From Calothrix sp. PCC 6303 (lineage in GTDB: Bacteria; Cyanobacteriota; Cyanobacteriia; Cyanobacteriales; Nostocaceae), in NCBI RefSeq assembly GCF_000317435.1, contig NC_019751.1:5208001-5272000 (forward strand): DNA of 64,000 nucleotides. The letters are read 5' to 3'. This document shows, in pieces, positions 46,866-60,737 of this stretch. Each line of letters starts with the position of its first letter. The first letter of the stretch is position 1. The notes beneath the pieces are model-generated. The model saw nothing but the letters and a program-made list of their open reading frames with translations, was not told where the DNA came from and did not search any database. The position numbers and the translations under genes are program-made.

Positions 46866-46985
46866 GACCTGGCGCCGAGCTATTTTGGCGGGAGGCAACC
46901 CTCCAACTATCGTTGCCGCAGTAGCGTTTCACCTCTGAGTTCGGGATGGATTCAGTGTGGTTCCACCACGCCATCAGCACCAGGA
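46866..46985 (-). rRNA. rrf: 5S ribosomal RNA
   Basis: About 120 nt. The 5' end TCCTGGTG and 3' end CGCCAGG pair, and CCCGAACTCAG and GGCAACGATAG are conserved 5S segments. It is the last gene of the rRNA operon, 71 bp after 23S. Confidence 0.95.
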
Positions 46986-47056
46986 AATCTGTATGGTTTT
47001 GTTCCTGTTTTGGAAAAACCATGAAGACTGCATATAGAAGCGAATAATTAGTTAAG

Positions 47057-49944
<2,888 letters not shown>

Positions 49945-50276
49945 TTTTGTCTGTTTCCGATTTCACTCAATCACACCTTAGTGCTCTCAAGCTTCTCGTA
50001 CTACCTACCTTTTTCGCTTCTATTATGCAGTTTTCATGGTTCTTTACTGAGTCATTACTCAGCATTCCGATTCATTAGTTCTTTGTCACTGATGAACTTA
50101 GGTGCTGACTTCAATCTCGGTTAGTTTTTTACCGATACCGTTAATAGCTTGATTAGATTATATGACTTTTTTCCTCGAACGACCTAGGAATGACCATCTT
50201 CATGTGAATTCTCTGGCTCTATTCATCCGAAGATTCATTGAACCTCATTCACTTCAAGTTGGGTAGGTCTCCCTAA
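49945..50276 (-). other. 16S-23S internal transcribed spacer without tRNA
   Basis: About 332 bp. It starts after 16S with GACCTACCCAACTTG (related to the D1 helix of cyanobacterial spacers) and includes TGAAAACTGCATA near the 23S end. I looked for tRNA-Ile and tRNA-Ala on both strands and saw neither. Confidence 0.8.
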
Positions 50277-51764
<1,488 letters not shown>

Positions 51765-52099
51765 TTCAAAACAAAATCAAATTCGTTTGTTTAGCTCTTC
51801 TGAAATTCTTTTTCTTCTTTCAAAGCTTCTGAATCTCTCGTCCTCAAGGCTTTGCCTTTTGACTTCTCATTATCTTTTTGACGAGGATTTGTCTTTTCTT
51901 TTCAAGCTATTACTTTTTCTCGGTTCGGTTGGCGCTCGGCAGTTGCGTTTGCCGTTTCGCACCTATCTAACTTAGCCTATGCCTATTTCCTTGTCAACCC
52001 CTTTTTTTACTTTTTTTCTCCCAATCCCCTAATTCTTTTGATATCAAGGCTTGAGGTGATGTCAGACTAGTAGTCGTAGAAGTTATGGAGGTTGATTTT
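51765..52099. other. rRNA leader and promoter region
   Basis: No gene. It contains the T/C-rich transcribed leader of the rRNA operon, then a promoter. The end toward 52099 is the 3' flank of the ferredoxin gene. Confidence 0.5.
51969..51997 (-). promoter_or_regulatory. Candidate rRNA operon promoter
   Basis: On the minus strand a perfect TTGACA (complement of 51992-51997) is followed, after 17 bp, by TAAGTT (51969-51974). The start would be about 200 nt upstream of mature 16S. The -10 match is weak, the -35 and spacing good. Confidence 0.5.
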
Positions 52100-52327
52100 T
52101 TATGATGGGGTTTTTTGCATATCAGGTCGTTCTTCCGGCAAAATTGCATTTTCCACAGGACAAACCTGTAAACAAATGCCGCAGTCTATACAAGTGGAGA
52201 AGTCAATCCAATACCAGTCGGTTCCTTTGGTGTTTTTTCCTGGTCCGTCATGAATACAAGCTACTGGGCAAGCATCTACGCAATCTGCAATTCCTTCACA
52301 GATATTTGTCACAATTGTGTGTGGCAT
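52100..52327 (-). CDS. Two-cluster [4Fe-4S]-type ferredoxin
   Basis: A 75-residue small electron carrier. The second cluster motif is the classical CIDCGICLQVCP. The first is spaced as C10-x5-C16-x3-C20-P-x2-C24, longer than the usual CxxC, a form found in 7Fe/8Fe ferredoxins. The middle has TDWYWIDFSTC. It is on the same strand as hisZ but 475 bp downstream; a MITE lies between. Its redox partner is not known. Confidence 0.92.
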   Translation of the reverse strand: MPHTIVTNICEGIADCVDACPVACIHDGPGKNTKGTDWYWIDFSTCIDCGICLQVCPVENAILPEERPDMQKTPS

Positions 52328-52802
52328 GTTTTCAATTTCCTGTTTGCTAGACGATTATTTTGAGTGGAAAACCCTAATGAAGAGGGTTTGATGTTGATTG
52401 AACATCTCCAGAAATTAGTTATGCTTTGCCCGAAAGTATTGATAGGGTGTTAGTTTGCTAGTTATATAGGGCTTGCTGAATAACTATAAAACATTTATGT
52501 ATCAACACTTTCGGGATTTTTTCTCGGTGGACAGTGCAAGGAAATAAGGGTTTGAGATTTAAAAAGCTTGCATTCAGATTGATTAGAGTATAAAAGAACG
52601 GAAAAAATAAGGGTAAAACTGTTGCCTGTTAAGAGTTCCCTGCCCTCACTAGAAGATTTTTACAGCTAACGCTGCGCGAACAGCAAGCCCTACATAAGCC
52701 ACTGTGTTGTAAGACAATACACGTAAGCGACCTGTCTACTCGGAAAGTGAGTACTGCTATTTCCCCTTTGATAGTTTTTCGAGAGGTTTGAGTTTTATTG
52801 AT
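52328..52802. other. Spacer with a family B MITE
   Basis: No gene. It contains the 222-bp element (52469-52690). The remainder must supply the ferredoxin promoter. Confidence 0.55.
52469..52690 (+). mobile_element. MITE-like element, family B copy 2 (222 bp)
   Basis: The ends are GGGCTTGCTG and CAGCAAGCCC, a perfect 10-bp inverted repeat. The flanks TATATA and TACATA (five of six equal) look like an old target duplication. It carries near its right end an extra 18 bp (CTAACGCTGCGCGAACAG) that is absent from the copy at 17234 and resembles a tiny dispersed repeat. Confidence 0.82.
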
Positions 52803-54014
52803 TCAGGATAGAGATTCAATTCTGGGAGTCCCATCAGACTGAATCCAAGCAATCTGGCTGATATTGCGATCGCGTGCATATTTCCGAATATCTACTTCGT
52901 CTTTTTCTCCCAAATCTATTTCAACGCGAACTAGATGGGTCGAGTCGCGTAATTTGGCACTGTAGGCAAAGGCAGCAGCATATACTTGGGTATTTTCTGG
53001 AACTACTAACCAGTTGGTAGCGGGTGTTACCTGTGGTAGTTGGGATGATGTTGATATTACTTGATATAAATCGTCGATTAAAAAGACAAATCCAATACCA
53101 GTAATGTTTTCTGATTGGGGATGATAGAGTGATAAAAGCTTGTCATATCTACCTCCACGCCCAATTACTCGTGTTTTACCTTCTGTTGTATTTACAACTT
53201 CAAAGACTATACCCGTATAGTAATCGATAGTTTGAATTAGGCTCAGATCGAGAATAATCGGGATGTTTTCGCCTGATGCGAGTAATTCCACTAAAGACTT
53301 TAAATTTTCAACAGCTTTATGCTGAGATGAATCGAGATTAAGCTGTTGAAGTTTTTGCAGCACTTGCTGAGGCTCTCCACGTAAATCCATTAGGATTTGC
53401 GCTCGTTGTCGTAGCTCGTTATTTAGCGCTAGATTATCTAGCGCAATACGGTCTAGGTGAGCGATCGCATTCAGGACTTGAGACCGTAAATTACTAGGGA
53501 AAGCTTCTAAAAGGGATCGCGTAATTCCAGCTTCACCTAAAATTAATTGCCAATCATTTAAGCCAACATTTTTTAAACAATCTGCGACTAAGTGTAAAAT
53601 TTCGGCGTTACCTAGTAAACCGCCACCACCAAGTAACTCTACACCTGATTGGTAAAATTCTTGCTGACGGTTGTGTTTTGATTCACGGGTTCGCTTAAAT
53701 ACATTAGCGTTGTAGTATAAGCGATGAGGGTAGTTAGCACTTGGCATCCGCGTTACAGCCGCACGAGCGATGGAAGCGGTCAGTTCAGGACGTAAACCTA
53801 ACTCTTCGTCTTCAGAATTTTGTAATTGAATGACTGTACGGCTTTGAATTGCGCCCCCTGCCATCAGCGTATCCATCCGCTCTAAAGTAGAGGTGATAAT
53901 TCGGTGATAACCCCAACGGTGAAATACTTGCTGTAACTTGTCTTCAATCCAGCTTTTTTGAGCTACATCGAGCGGTAGCAAATCGCGTGCTCCCGCTGCT
54001 GGTTGGTAAACCAT
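52803..54014 (-). CDS. hisZ: ATP phosphoribosyltransferase regulatory subunit HisZ
   Basis: HisZ resembles histidyl-tRNA synthetase but has lost aminoacylation. It pairs with the short form of HisG to form the first enzyme of histidine synthesis. The 403 residues show GARDLLPLDV, the class II motif 2 region YYNANVFKRTRESKHNRQQEFYQSGVE and GRGGRYDKLL. It starts 3 bp after the preceding J-domain gene, so the two are one operon. HisG is not in this window. Confidence 0.92.
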   Translation of the reverse strand: MVYQPAAGARDLLPLDVAQKSWIEDKLQQVFHRWGYHRIITSTLERMDTLMAGGAIQSRTVIQLQNSEDEELGLRPELTASIARAAVTRMPSANYPHRLYYNANVFKRTRESKHNRQQEFYQSGVELLGGGGLLGNAEILHLVADCLKNVGLNDWQLILGEAGITRSLLEAFPSNLRSQVLNAIAHLDRIALDNLALNNELRQRAQILMDLRGEPQQVLQKLQQLNLDSSQHKAVENLKSLVELLASGENIPIILDLSLIQTIDYYTGIVFEVVNTTEGKTRVIGRGGRYDKLLSLYHPQSENITGIGFVFLIDDLYQVISTSSQLPQVTPATNWLVVPENTQVYAAAFAYSAKLRDSTHLVRVEIDLGEKDEVDIRKYARDRNISQIAWIQSDGTPRIESLS

Positions 54015-54017
54015 AAA

Positions 54018-54962
54018 TTATTTTTTCTTTCCACCAAACAAACCGCCAAACAAACCGCCACCCTCGGACTTATCTGGTTGTTTTGCCACAGGAGTTGCCG
54101 AAGCGGTTTGCTTGGAAACACCAGGCTTATTTCCCAGAACATGTTCGATTTTACGTTTCCCTTCTGATGCAGTTTGATCATTGGGGTCTAACTGTAGGGC
54201 GCGATCAAAATGTACTTTTGCCATTGTCACTTGATTTTGCTTCAAATAGACCACTCCGATCAAGGTATGACAGCGACTATTATTAGGAGAAAGCTTAATT
54301 GCATCCTGTAATTCAATACGTGCTTGTACTAATTGATTCTTTGTCATCAATTCTTGGGCGCGACGTAGATATTGGGATACTACTGACTCTTCATGGGTTT
54401 CGGGAACTGGTGGAGGCGTAGCTTGTGTATTTGCACTTGTATTTTGAGTATTAGATTTTGTCAGTTGAGAGTCTGCAAATTTTTTTCCCGCAGTTCGCAT
54501 TAAATACACTAAATTTAACTCACTGACATGGGCAATAATTGGGATGGCTTTGGATAAGTTGTCATACTGGGTTTGGGCAACTTTAGCGATCGCGCTCTTA
54601 TATAGAAGTTCAACATTGGGTGCAGCAGCTAGTTGCCTTGCAGCTTCGGTGTTTAATTCAATGGAAGCTGATTCTTGCACTAGGCGTTTACCCATCTGTG
54701 CCAAAACAATATTATATTCAGATCGAATTCGTTCTTGGGAAAGCTTTTCATAAGCGGGATTCACTAACTTAGAAAGTAAATCGCTTGCCAATTGTTTTTC
54801 CTGTGCATCAGCAGATATCTGGCTATCTGGATGCAAACGTCGCGCAATTTTGAGATACCGTTTACGAAGCTCTTTCGGATCTATATCCACGGGAACACAC
54901 AAAATTGCGTGATAATCTATGAAATCATATTTAAATAGTCCGCGATCTATTTTTAAAGACAT
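54018..54962 (-). CDS. J-domain protein with TPR repeats
   Basis: A 314-residue protein. The N-terminal J domain (about residues 14-75) has the HPD tripeptide at 44-46 (ARRLHPDS), so it can stimulate Hsp70. Residues about 195-270 contain two TPR units (YLRRAQELMTKNQLVQARIEL, LIGVVYLKQNQVTMAKVHF). The C-terminus is glycine-rich with a GGLFGGLFGGKKK end. It is co-transcribed with hisZ, which it precedes by three bases. It is a probable co-chaperone; the client is unknown. Confidence 0.88.
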   Translation of the reverse strand: MSLKIDRGLFKYDFIDYHAILCVPVDIDPKELRKRYLKIARRLHPDSQISADAQEKQLASDLLSKLVNPAYEKLSQERIRSEYNIVLAQMGKRLVQESASIELNTEAARQLAAAPNVELLYKSAIAKVAQTQYDNLSKAIPIIAHVSELNLVYLMRTAGKKFADSQLTKSNTQNTSANTQATPPPVPETHEESVVSQYLRRAQELMTKNQLVQARIELQDAIKLSPNNSRCHTLIGVVYLKQNQVTMAKVHFDRALQLDPNDQTASEGKRKIEHVLGNKPGVSKQTASATPVAKQPDKSEGGGLFGGLFGGKKK

Positions 54963-55033
54963 ATAACGACATAAAGAAAAAAGTATCCATTAATCTTTCT
55001 AGTTTACTTCCCTTCTTTAAAATAGCTATAAGT

Positions 55034-55858
55034 TTAACTACCAGTATTTATCCGTACTGTCAGTGGTGTAACCTTGATTAGCTCTTGGCTCAAGGAATCG
55101 TGAATGTAGCCATTGGTAGCTAAAATTCGCCCAGATGTCATTTGAAAATCACTACCATCGTAAGCTGTAACTCTTCCTCCAGCTTCTCTAGCGATAACAA
55201 TACCTGCCGCCATATCCCAAGGAGAAAGACCTCGTTCCCAGTAACCATCGATACGACCACAGGCGACATAAGCTAAATCGAGAGCAGCGGAACCACTACG
55301 GCGTACACCTTGAGTTATGTGTGTGAGATGACAAAATTCCCCATAGTTATTATCAGTGGTTTCACGTCTATCGTAGGCAAAACCAGTTATCAGTAGACTT
55401 TGATCTAACTGTGATGTTCGAGAAACTTGGATGGATTGCTGATTTCGCTTTGCTCCTAAACCTGTCGCTGCTTGGAATAATTCATTTTGGCAAGGGTTGT
55501 AAATGACTCCAACTTGGGGGACACCATCAATTAATAAACCAATGGAAACAGCAAAAACTGGGTATTGGTGAGCAAAATTTGTCGTTCCATCCAAAGGATC
55601 AATTGCCCAAAGGTATTTACTGGTTTGATTACCCAAAGCACCCGATTCCTCAGCTAGGATTGCATGTTCCGGAAGATGACGCTGAAAATGATCCAGAATT
55701 ACAGCTTCGGCAGCTTTATCAGCAATCGTGACTAAATCACCAGGACGATCCTTTTGAGCGATCGCATTTTCAACTTTACCCAAGTAACTCTGTAATATCT
55801 CACCTCCAGCTAAAGCTGCTGCTGTGGCAATATCCAGAAAATTTTGTAGATCGCTCAT
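55034..55858 (-). CDS. Inositol monophosphatase family protein
   Basis: A 274-residue Mg-dependent, Li-sensitive phosphatase family member. Motif 1 is AEESG followed by WAIDPLDGTTNFAHQYPVFAVSIG (residues about 75-105). Motif 2 is SPWDMAAGIVIAREAGG near residue 215. Substrates in this family include inositol phosphate, histidinol phosphate and PAP. The nearby hisZ and hisH would be compatible with histidinol phosphatase, but that is inference. Confidence 0.9.
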   Translation of the reverse strand: MSDLQNFLDIATAAALAGGEILQSYLGKVENAIAQKDRPGDLVTIADKAAEAVILDHFQRHLPEHAILAEESGALGNQTSKYLWAIDPLDGTTNFAHQYPVFAVSIGLLIDGVPQVGVIYNPCQNELFQAATGLGAKRNQQSIQVSRTSQLDQSLLITGFAYDRRETTDNNYGEFCHLTHITQGVRRSGSAALDLAYVACGRIDGYWERGLSPWDMAAGIVIAREAGGRVTAYDGSDFQMTSGRILATNGYIHDSLSQELIKVTPLTVRINTGS

Positions 55859-55937
55859 TATATTCTGACCAAGTGTGATGGTTCATCACAGGAATTATGC
55901 CATGGGTGAGCTGTACAAATGCGATATGTAGGCTCTT

Positions 55938-57275
55938 TTATTTCCCATCTGTTGCCACTGTTAACACTTGGGGTGGTGTTGCATCTGGGGGATAAATCAA
56001 ATCCACTTCTACAAATTTTTTCCCTCCTGCTGGCAAATTAAAGTTAGCTAGGGGTTCCCCTGACTGCCCGCGTTTTTGAGCTAAATGTATATATTTAGAC
56101 TTTAATTTCCCCTTTTGATCACGATAAGCAATTCTAACTGTCCCTCTAAAAAATGTTGATTTGACTGGATTAGCAAGAAAACGCAGTCCTGCTTGGGTCA
56201 ACTTATCTTCTTTAATGGGCGTTTGAATCGATACACTTACCTGTTGGGACTGCGATGTATCATTATATAGTGGTAATTTGAGATTATACTCAACTCCATA
56301 ATTACCATGTGCCAAATACGCTGTATCCGGGTAACGGGCAAGCATTGGCGCACTCTGAACTTGATTGGTTCCCAATGTCCCCCCATGTAAGGTACTGATG
56401 CCATAGGAATAACTCTGACCTGCTTGGGGAATTGTTAGATATTTAACTTTATTGCTATCAGTGATGAAGCTTCGCCACCGTGAACCCTGAGCAACACCAG
56501 CTACACGTCCGTAAATTCTCGGGCTGTTTTGTTCTATTGGGGTGGGGATTTTGTCTCGTGGAGCGGATAAATCGCCATTTTCCAAGATATCTTCCCACTC
56601 AGCGACAGTAGGAGGACGCTCACTACCATCCCCGTTTATTGGTGCCATCATTGCCAAACTAGCAGCGTAAACTTTTCCACTGCTTTGAAGACGTACATAA
56701 CTAGAGCGTCCATTCAAAGGTGGTGTTAGTCCTTGAACCGGGATAGGAGTATTTAACAACATTTGGCTTTGTCCCGGTGGAATCACGATTTGTCGAGGAA
56801 AAATAGCCTGTCGTTGCCGACGGAGAATTTCATTCATCACCCGACTGCCAGGACCAGCATAAACATTACCTTGGGGATTGGCAGCAAAGCTAGGAAGCTC
56901 AATAAAAGGTGCATCTGGTTGACTCAAATAAGTAGCAGCTTGGAGAACCTTAACTGTGATGGGGGTTTTACCAGGGTTGTGGAGGAGTACACCCAAATAA
57001 AGGGATTTGAGATCTTCGGGTGTGGGTGCAGCAAAAACATGGTGAGTAAACACATCAAATCTGCCACGAAAACCAAAGTTGAGGTGTGCATTGGGGTTTT
57101 TCTTGCCTCCACTGGGGAAAGTGGAGAGTAATATCCCTGGTGTGACGACTTTTTCAGGACTGTTGCTATTGAAAACAGGAACACTATCGAGTTTTCCTGG
57201 TAGGGGACGCACCTCTTGAGTTTGAATGATTTCTGCGGTTTGAGCAATTACTAAAGCGAGTAAGAACGGTGACAT
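55938..57275 (-). CDS. DUF3370 family secreted protein
   Basis: A 445-residue protein of a family found in cyanobacteria (DUF3370). The N-terminus MSPFLLALVIAQTAEIIQTQ looks like a signal peptide, so it is likely exported. The body is beta-rich, with FNSNSPEKVVTPGILLSTFPSG early and YDTSQSQQVSVSIQTPIKED-like segments later. No enzymatic motif is visible. Function unknown. Confidence 0.8.
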   Translation of the reverse strand: MSPFLLALVIAQTAEIIQTQEVRPLPGKLDSVPVFNSNSPEKVVTPGILLSTFPSGGKKNPNAHLNFGFRGRFDVFTHHVFAAPTPEDLKSLYLGVLLHNPGKTPITVKVLQAATYLSQPDAPFIELPSFAANPQGNVYAGPGSRVMNEILRRQRQAIFPRQIVIPPGQSQMLLNTPIPVQGLTPPLNGRSSYVRLQSSGKVYAASLAMMAPINGDGSERPPTVAEWEDILENGDLSAPRDKIPTPIEQNSPRIYGRVAGVAQGSRWRSFITDSNKVKYLTIPQAGQSYSYGISTLHGGTLGTNQVQSAPMLARYPDTAYLAHGNYGVEYNLKLPLYNDTSQSQQVSVSIQTPIKEDKLTQAGLRFLANPVKSTFFRGTVRIAYRDQKGKLKSKYIHLAQKRGQSGEPLANFNLPAGGKKFVEVDLIYPPDATPPQVLTVATDGK

Positions 57276-57326
57276 ACACTTACATATTTCGCGGCATATT
57301 TATTTGATCAGCAAGACGGGGAAAGT

Positions 57327-57863
57327 TCATGAAAGTGCCATTCGGCGAATAACTAATAGAAAATCTTCGAGGATACCGGGGAGATTTGCCTCTGTCAAAA
57401 TAGGAACGTGAACAAAAATACAGCGGCTATTTATTTGACTTCGCAGTAGGTAATTTAATACAGAATAATAAAGACCTTCACAAACAAATTTTCCACAGTC
57501 ATGACTAATTTCAATTGTGGCGGAATCTGGCACTAATTTTTGCAAATCTAAAATTGGATACAAAATTATTTCTGGTTCATCCAGGCATACAACAGAACTA
57601 CTACGTGCATTAGCTTCTAAACTTAACTTACTTCGAGTGGCTGCCATCCCACAGCAAAGGATATATTCTGGGTGTAATTTAGCTATTTTGGCTATCACTT
57701 CATGGCTAGCTTGGGGAATGTCTACTGGTAATTTTCGCAAAAAATGTAGATCATAGGGAAAAAAGTTCAGTTCACTTACTGCTTTTAATAGATCATCTGA
57801 AGAATTTGATTTCTGATTTTGTAGCCAAGTGTCAAAAGAAGTTAATAAAAACCTTTTCGTCAT
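57327..57863 (-). CDS. Pyroglutamyl peptidase-like C15 family protein
   Basis: A 178-residue cytosolic protein of the C15 fold. The catalytic triad residues are recognisable: E83 in KLSLEANAR, C128 in GKFVCEGLYY and H152 in FVHVP. The family removes N-terminal pyroglutamate from peptides. The sequence is shorter and quite divergent from typical Pcp enzymes, with SHDCGKFVCE where SNTAGTFVCN is usual, so substrate choice may differ. Confidence 0.78.
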   Translation of the reverse strand: MTKRFLLTSFDTWLQNQKSNSSDDLLKAVSELNFFPYDLHFLRKLPVDIPQASHEVIAKIAKLHPEYILCCGMAATRSKLSLEANARSSSVVCLDEPEIILYPILDLQKLVPDSATIEISHDCGKFVCEGLYYSVLNYLLRSQINSRCIFVHVPILTEANLPGILEDFLLVIRRMALS

Positions 57864-57926
57864 AAGAAATATTAATTACAATATAGAAAAGTTTCCATAA
57901 TAAATTTAATTATAGGGAGCACGTCA

Positions 57927-58562
57927 ATGGCAATAATTGCGGTCGTAGATTACGACATGGGAAATTTACACTCAGTCTGTAAAGGACTGGAAAAAGCTGG
58001 GGCAACTCCTAAAGTTACCGATTCTCCAAGGATAATAGAACAGGCTGACGCGGTTGTTCTACCTGGTGTTGGTTCATTTGACCCGGCAGTTCGGCATTTG
58101 CGATCGCGTTCTTTAGAACAACCCATAAAAAACGCGATCGCATCTGGCAAACCCTTTTTAGGGGTCTGTTTAGGTTTACAAATTCTCTTCGAGTCATCTG
58201 AGGAAGGAACTGAACCTGGACTAGGAATTATTAAAGGAAAAGTTAAAAGGTTTCGTCCCGAACCTGGCATTACTGTTCCTCACATGGGTTGGAATCAATT
58301 GGAATTGCATCAGCCAAAAAGTTCACTGTGGGAACATTTACCCCCACAACCTTGGGTTTATTTCGTTCACTCTTACTATGTTGAACCGACAGATTTAGAT
58401 ATTCGAGCAGCAACTGTCACCCATGGTAGTCAAAACATTACCGCTGCAATTGCTCGTGATAATCTCATGGCTGTTCAATTCCATCCTGAAAAATCCTCAA
58501 ATATTGGATTGCAAATTCTCTCTAATTTTGTCTCTCAAGTATGGACAGAAGTTGCAGCATGA
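57927..58562 (+). CDS. hisH: Imidazole glycerol phosphate synthase subunit HisH
   Basis: HisH is the glutaminase that supplies ammonia to HisF in histidine synthesis. At 211 residues it shows the class I amidotransferase triad: C81 in FLGVCLGLQ, and the His and Glu of QFHPEKS near residue 193. The start is ATG. It is upstream of rsmD. HisF is not in the window. Confidence 0.95.
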   Translation: MAIIAVVDYDMGNLHSVCKGLEKAGATPKVTDSPRIIEQADAVVLPGVGSFDPAVRHLRSRSLEQPIKNAIASGKPFLGVCLGLQILFESSEEGTEPGLGIIKGKVKRFRPEPGITVPHMGWNQLELHQPKSSLWEHLPPQPWVYFVHSYYVEPTDLDIRAATVTHGSQNITAAIARDNLMAVQFHPEKSSNIGLQILSNFVSQVWTEVAA

Positions 58563-58800
58563 ACAAAGATTTGATTTTAGATTAAGTTTTTTGTAGTTTA
58601 TTTTGTACACAGCTAACATAACCCATCCAAATTTGGGAATAGTGGTAGGTTGAAAATGGGAAAAACATGAGTTATTTCATCTGAAGATTGTCTAACTCGT
58701 TTTGTTGTACATATCCCCTCATGGCTTCTTTGATAAAATTAAAGTCTTTGAGTTTAAACAACACCAACATAATCTAGAATCTCAAACCAAAACTGGCTGC

Positions 58801-59349
58801 ATGAGTGTGAGAATATATGGCAATCGTTTAATTAAAACTTTACCAGGGCAAGAAACCCGACCAACTAGCGCACGGGTTAGAGAGGCATTGTTTAATATTT
58901 GGCAGGGTGAAATATCGGGGTGTCGCTGGCTCGATATCTGTACTGGTAGTGGTTCAATGGGTGCGGAGGCATTGTGTAGAGGAGCCAGTTTAGTTGTTGG
59001 CATTGAGCAATCAGGTCGAGCCTGTGAGATAATTCGCCAAAACTGGCAACAAGTTATCAACGATGGGCAAAAACTGCAAGTTATACGGGGTGATGTGTTG
59101 CAGCATCTGCCAAAACTTGGCGGACAGCAATTTGAGCGGATCTATTTTGATCCACCATATGCAAGTAATTTATACGAACAAGTCCTGAATGCGATCGCGC
59201 TTCACCAACTATTGCATCCAGACGGTGAAATTGCTGTGGAACATAACCCATCATCGTGGGAAGCACTAAACATGGATACCTGGGAAATCTGCCGCGAAAA
59301 GACTTACGGAAACACAGCTTTAACATTCTACCGACCAACTCACAATTAG
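58801..59349 (+). CDS. rsmD: 16S rRNA (guanine(966)-N(2))-methyltransferase
   Basis: RsmD methylates G966 of 16S rRNA with S-adenosylmethionine. About 182 residues from the ATG at 58801 (MSVRIYGN...); an in-frame start at 58702 would add a 33-residue extension of no clear merit. Motifs: TRPTSARVREALFNI, the SAM site LDICTGSGSMGAEALCRGA and the catalytic DPPY. It is convergent with petG. Confidence 0.92.
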   Translation: MSVRIYGNRLIKTLPGQETRPTSARVREALFNIWQGEISGCRWLDICTGSGSMGAEALCRGASLVVGIEQSGRACEIIRQNWQQVINDGQKLQVIRGDVLQHLPKLGGQQFERIYFDPPYASNLYEQVLNAIALHQLLHPDGEIAVEHNPSSWEALNMDTWEICREKTYGNTALTFYRPTHN

Positions 59350-59427
59350 GAAATTGGGAATTGCCAATTTAGAAGAATGCATCGATAACTCCTAAACCAG
59401 CATTTCCCACTCCTAAACCTTAGTTTC

Positions 59428-59541
59428 CTAAATTCCTAACTGATCACCGCGCTTATATTGGACATAAGCTTTATAAAACAGTCCAGCTAAGGTGATGGGA
59501 ATTAGTCCCAAAACAATGCCACATAATAAAGGTTCAATCAC
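59428..59541 (-). CDS. petG: Cytochrome b6f subunit V PetG
   Basis: This 37-residue single-helix subunit is too short for an ORF search. It begins at GTG (59541) and reads [20 protein letters not shown] then [17 protein letters not shown]. The N-terminal MxEPLLxGIVLGL and the YKR end are diagnostic of PetG, which stabilises the b6f dimer. It is divergent from the cytochrome c gene, 165 bp apart. Confidence 0.93.
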   Translation of the reverse strand: MIEPLLCGIVLGLIPITLAGLFYKAYVQYKRGDQLGI

Positions 59542-59706
59542 AGCTAGTCTCCTTGTTGCAATCATGAAATATTTCTTTCTGCCCACCATCATACCAAATA
59601 ATTAATCAACACCCCTTTCCATAACGTTTCTAGGCATTAGATCCGAACTCTTAAAAAAGTCTGTACTTGCGGACATTTTCAAGAACTTTTAAGCTATGTG
59701 TAGGAA

Positions 59707-60123
59707 ATGAAAACTTTTTTTGCAAACCTTAATTTCACAGCAGACGTTTTGGATAACCGGATTACCACACCAGAAACTTTTCTCCCCCGACTCATTGTCG
59801 TGGTATTGGTAATAGTCCTTGCTACTTTCTTGGGCTTTTTTACCGTGCGTGTGGTTCGTACCTTCGATCCATACGTCAAAACTGTTTTATCCCTCGATGG
59901 TGATACAGTTCAAGGACACGCCATATTTCAAATCAATTGTGCTGGCTGCCACGGTATGGAAGCTTTAGGACGAGTTGGTCCTAGCCTTCAAGCTGTTTCT
60001 AAGCACAAATCTCGGTATGCTTTAATTCACCAAGTAATTAGTGGTGAGACCCCACCCATGCCAAAATTTCAACCCAGTACAAAAGAAATGGCTGATTTGT
60101 TAAGTTATTTAGAAACACTTTAA
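59707..60123 (+). CDS. Membrane-anchored cytochrome c, CytM-like
   Basis: A 138-residue class I cytochrome c with an N-terminal anchor (residues 28-47) rather than a cleaved signal. The haem motif is C78-A-G-C81-H82. The distal ligand is probably the Met in PPMPKF. The anchored topology and size resemble cytochrome cM of cyanobacteria, but I cannot distinguish it from other small anchored c-type cytochromes by eye. Its neighbour is petG. Confidence 0.8.
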   Translation: MKTFFANLNFTADVLDNRITTPETFLPRLIVVVLVIVLATFLGFFTVRVVRTFDPYVKTVLSLDGDTVQGHAIFQINCAGCHGMEALGRVGPSLQAVSKHKSRYALIHQVISGETPPMPKFQPSTKEMADLLSYLETL

Positions 60124-60737
60124 GAAAATTTACATATTCTGTTAAAAAAGGAGATTCAAAAAACACCCAGAAAAAAACTCATTTCTGTATCAACCTTGTG
60201 TCAAGCAAATCGGATCAAATGCTATCAGGATCAATATTCAAGTTCCTTAACTTAGCGGCAAGGCGTTCAACTTTTGCTTGGGTTCTTGCATCGCGGTTAG
60301 TTTAGTATCGATAAAACCGTAGGGATGTAGATTCACCGTTTCGGAGTACGGTTGTTTGCCCTTATTTGTATTTCATCCAAATGAAAAACACCATAGCATT
60401 AGCCCTACGGAGTGGCTCAGTTACCTAAACACTCTGCGTTCGCTTATTTTTAAACTCCAAATTAAATTAAAACCTTAATTCAAAGGGAAAAGGACGTTTT
60501 TAAAGTAAGCGGGGAATACAAAGTAATAAATATTACCTTTTTATTAAGCTCCTAGAAGCATCTATTTAAGACGTAGAGGGTATAAACCATAAAAATGGCT
60601 AAAACCTTGTTTGAACTCAAAATGCTGGAATTGCTTGTAGAGACTAGATTGTAACCCCTGTAAGGGTTAATTAAATTTTCGGGTCAAAAATGAGCGAACG
60701 CTGAGTAAACAGAGAAGGCTGAATCCTTAAAAACTTG
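60124..60737. other. Spacer with family A copy 3
   Basis: No gene. A 274-bp MITE-like element lies at 60432-60705. The first 300 bp show no feature I can identify. Confidence 0.5.
60432..60705 (+). mobile_element. MITE-like element, family A copy 3 (274 bp)
   Basis: It has the same length as copy 1 at 8511. The ends are CTCTGCGTTCGCTTATTTTT and AAAAATGAGCGAACGCTGAG. It is flanked by a perfect TAAACA duplication (60426-60431 and 60706-60711). It is very similar to copy 1 along its whole length, which suggests recent spread. Confidence 0.9.

Noticed and set aside
52102-52350. 82-codon plus-strand frame
   Set aside because: It is antisense to the ferredoxin gene, which has clear cysteine motifs.
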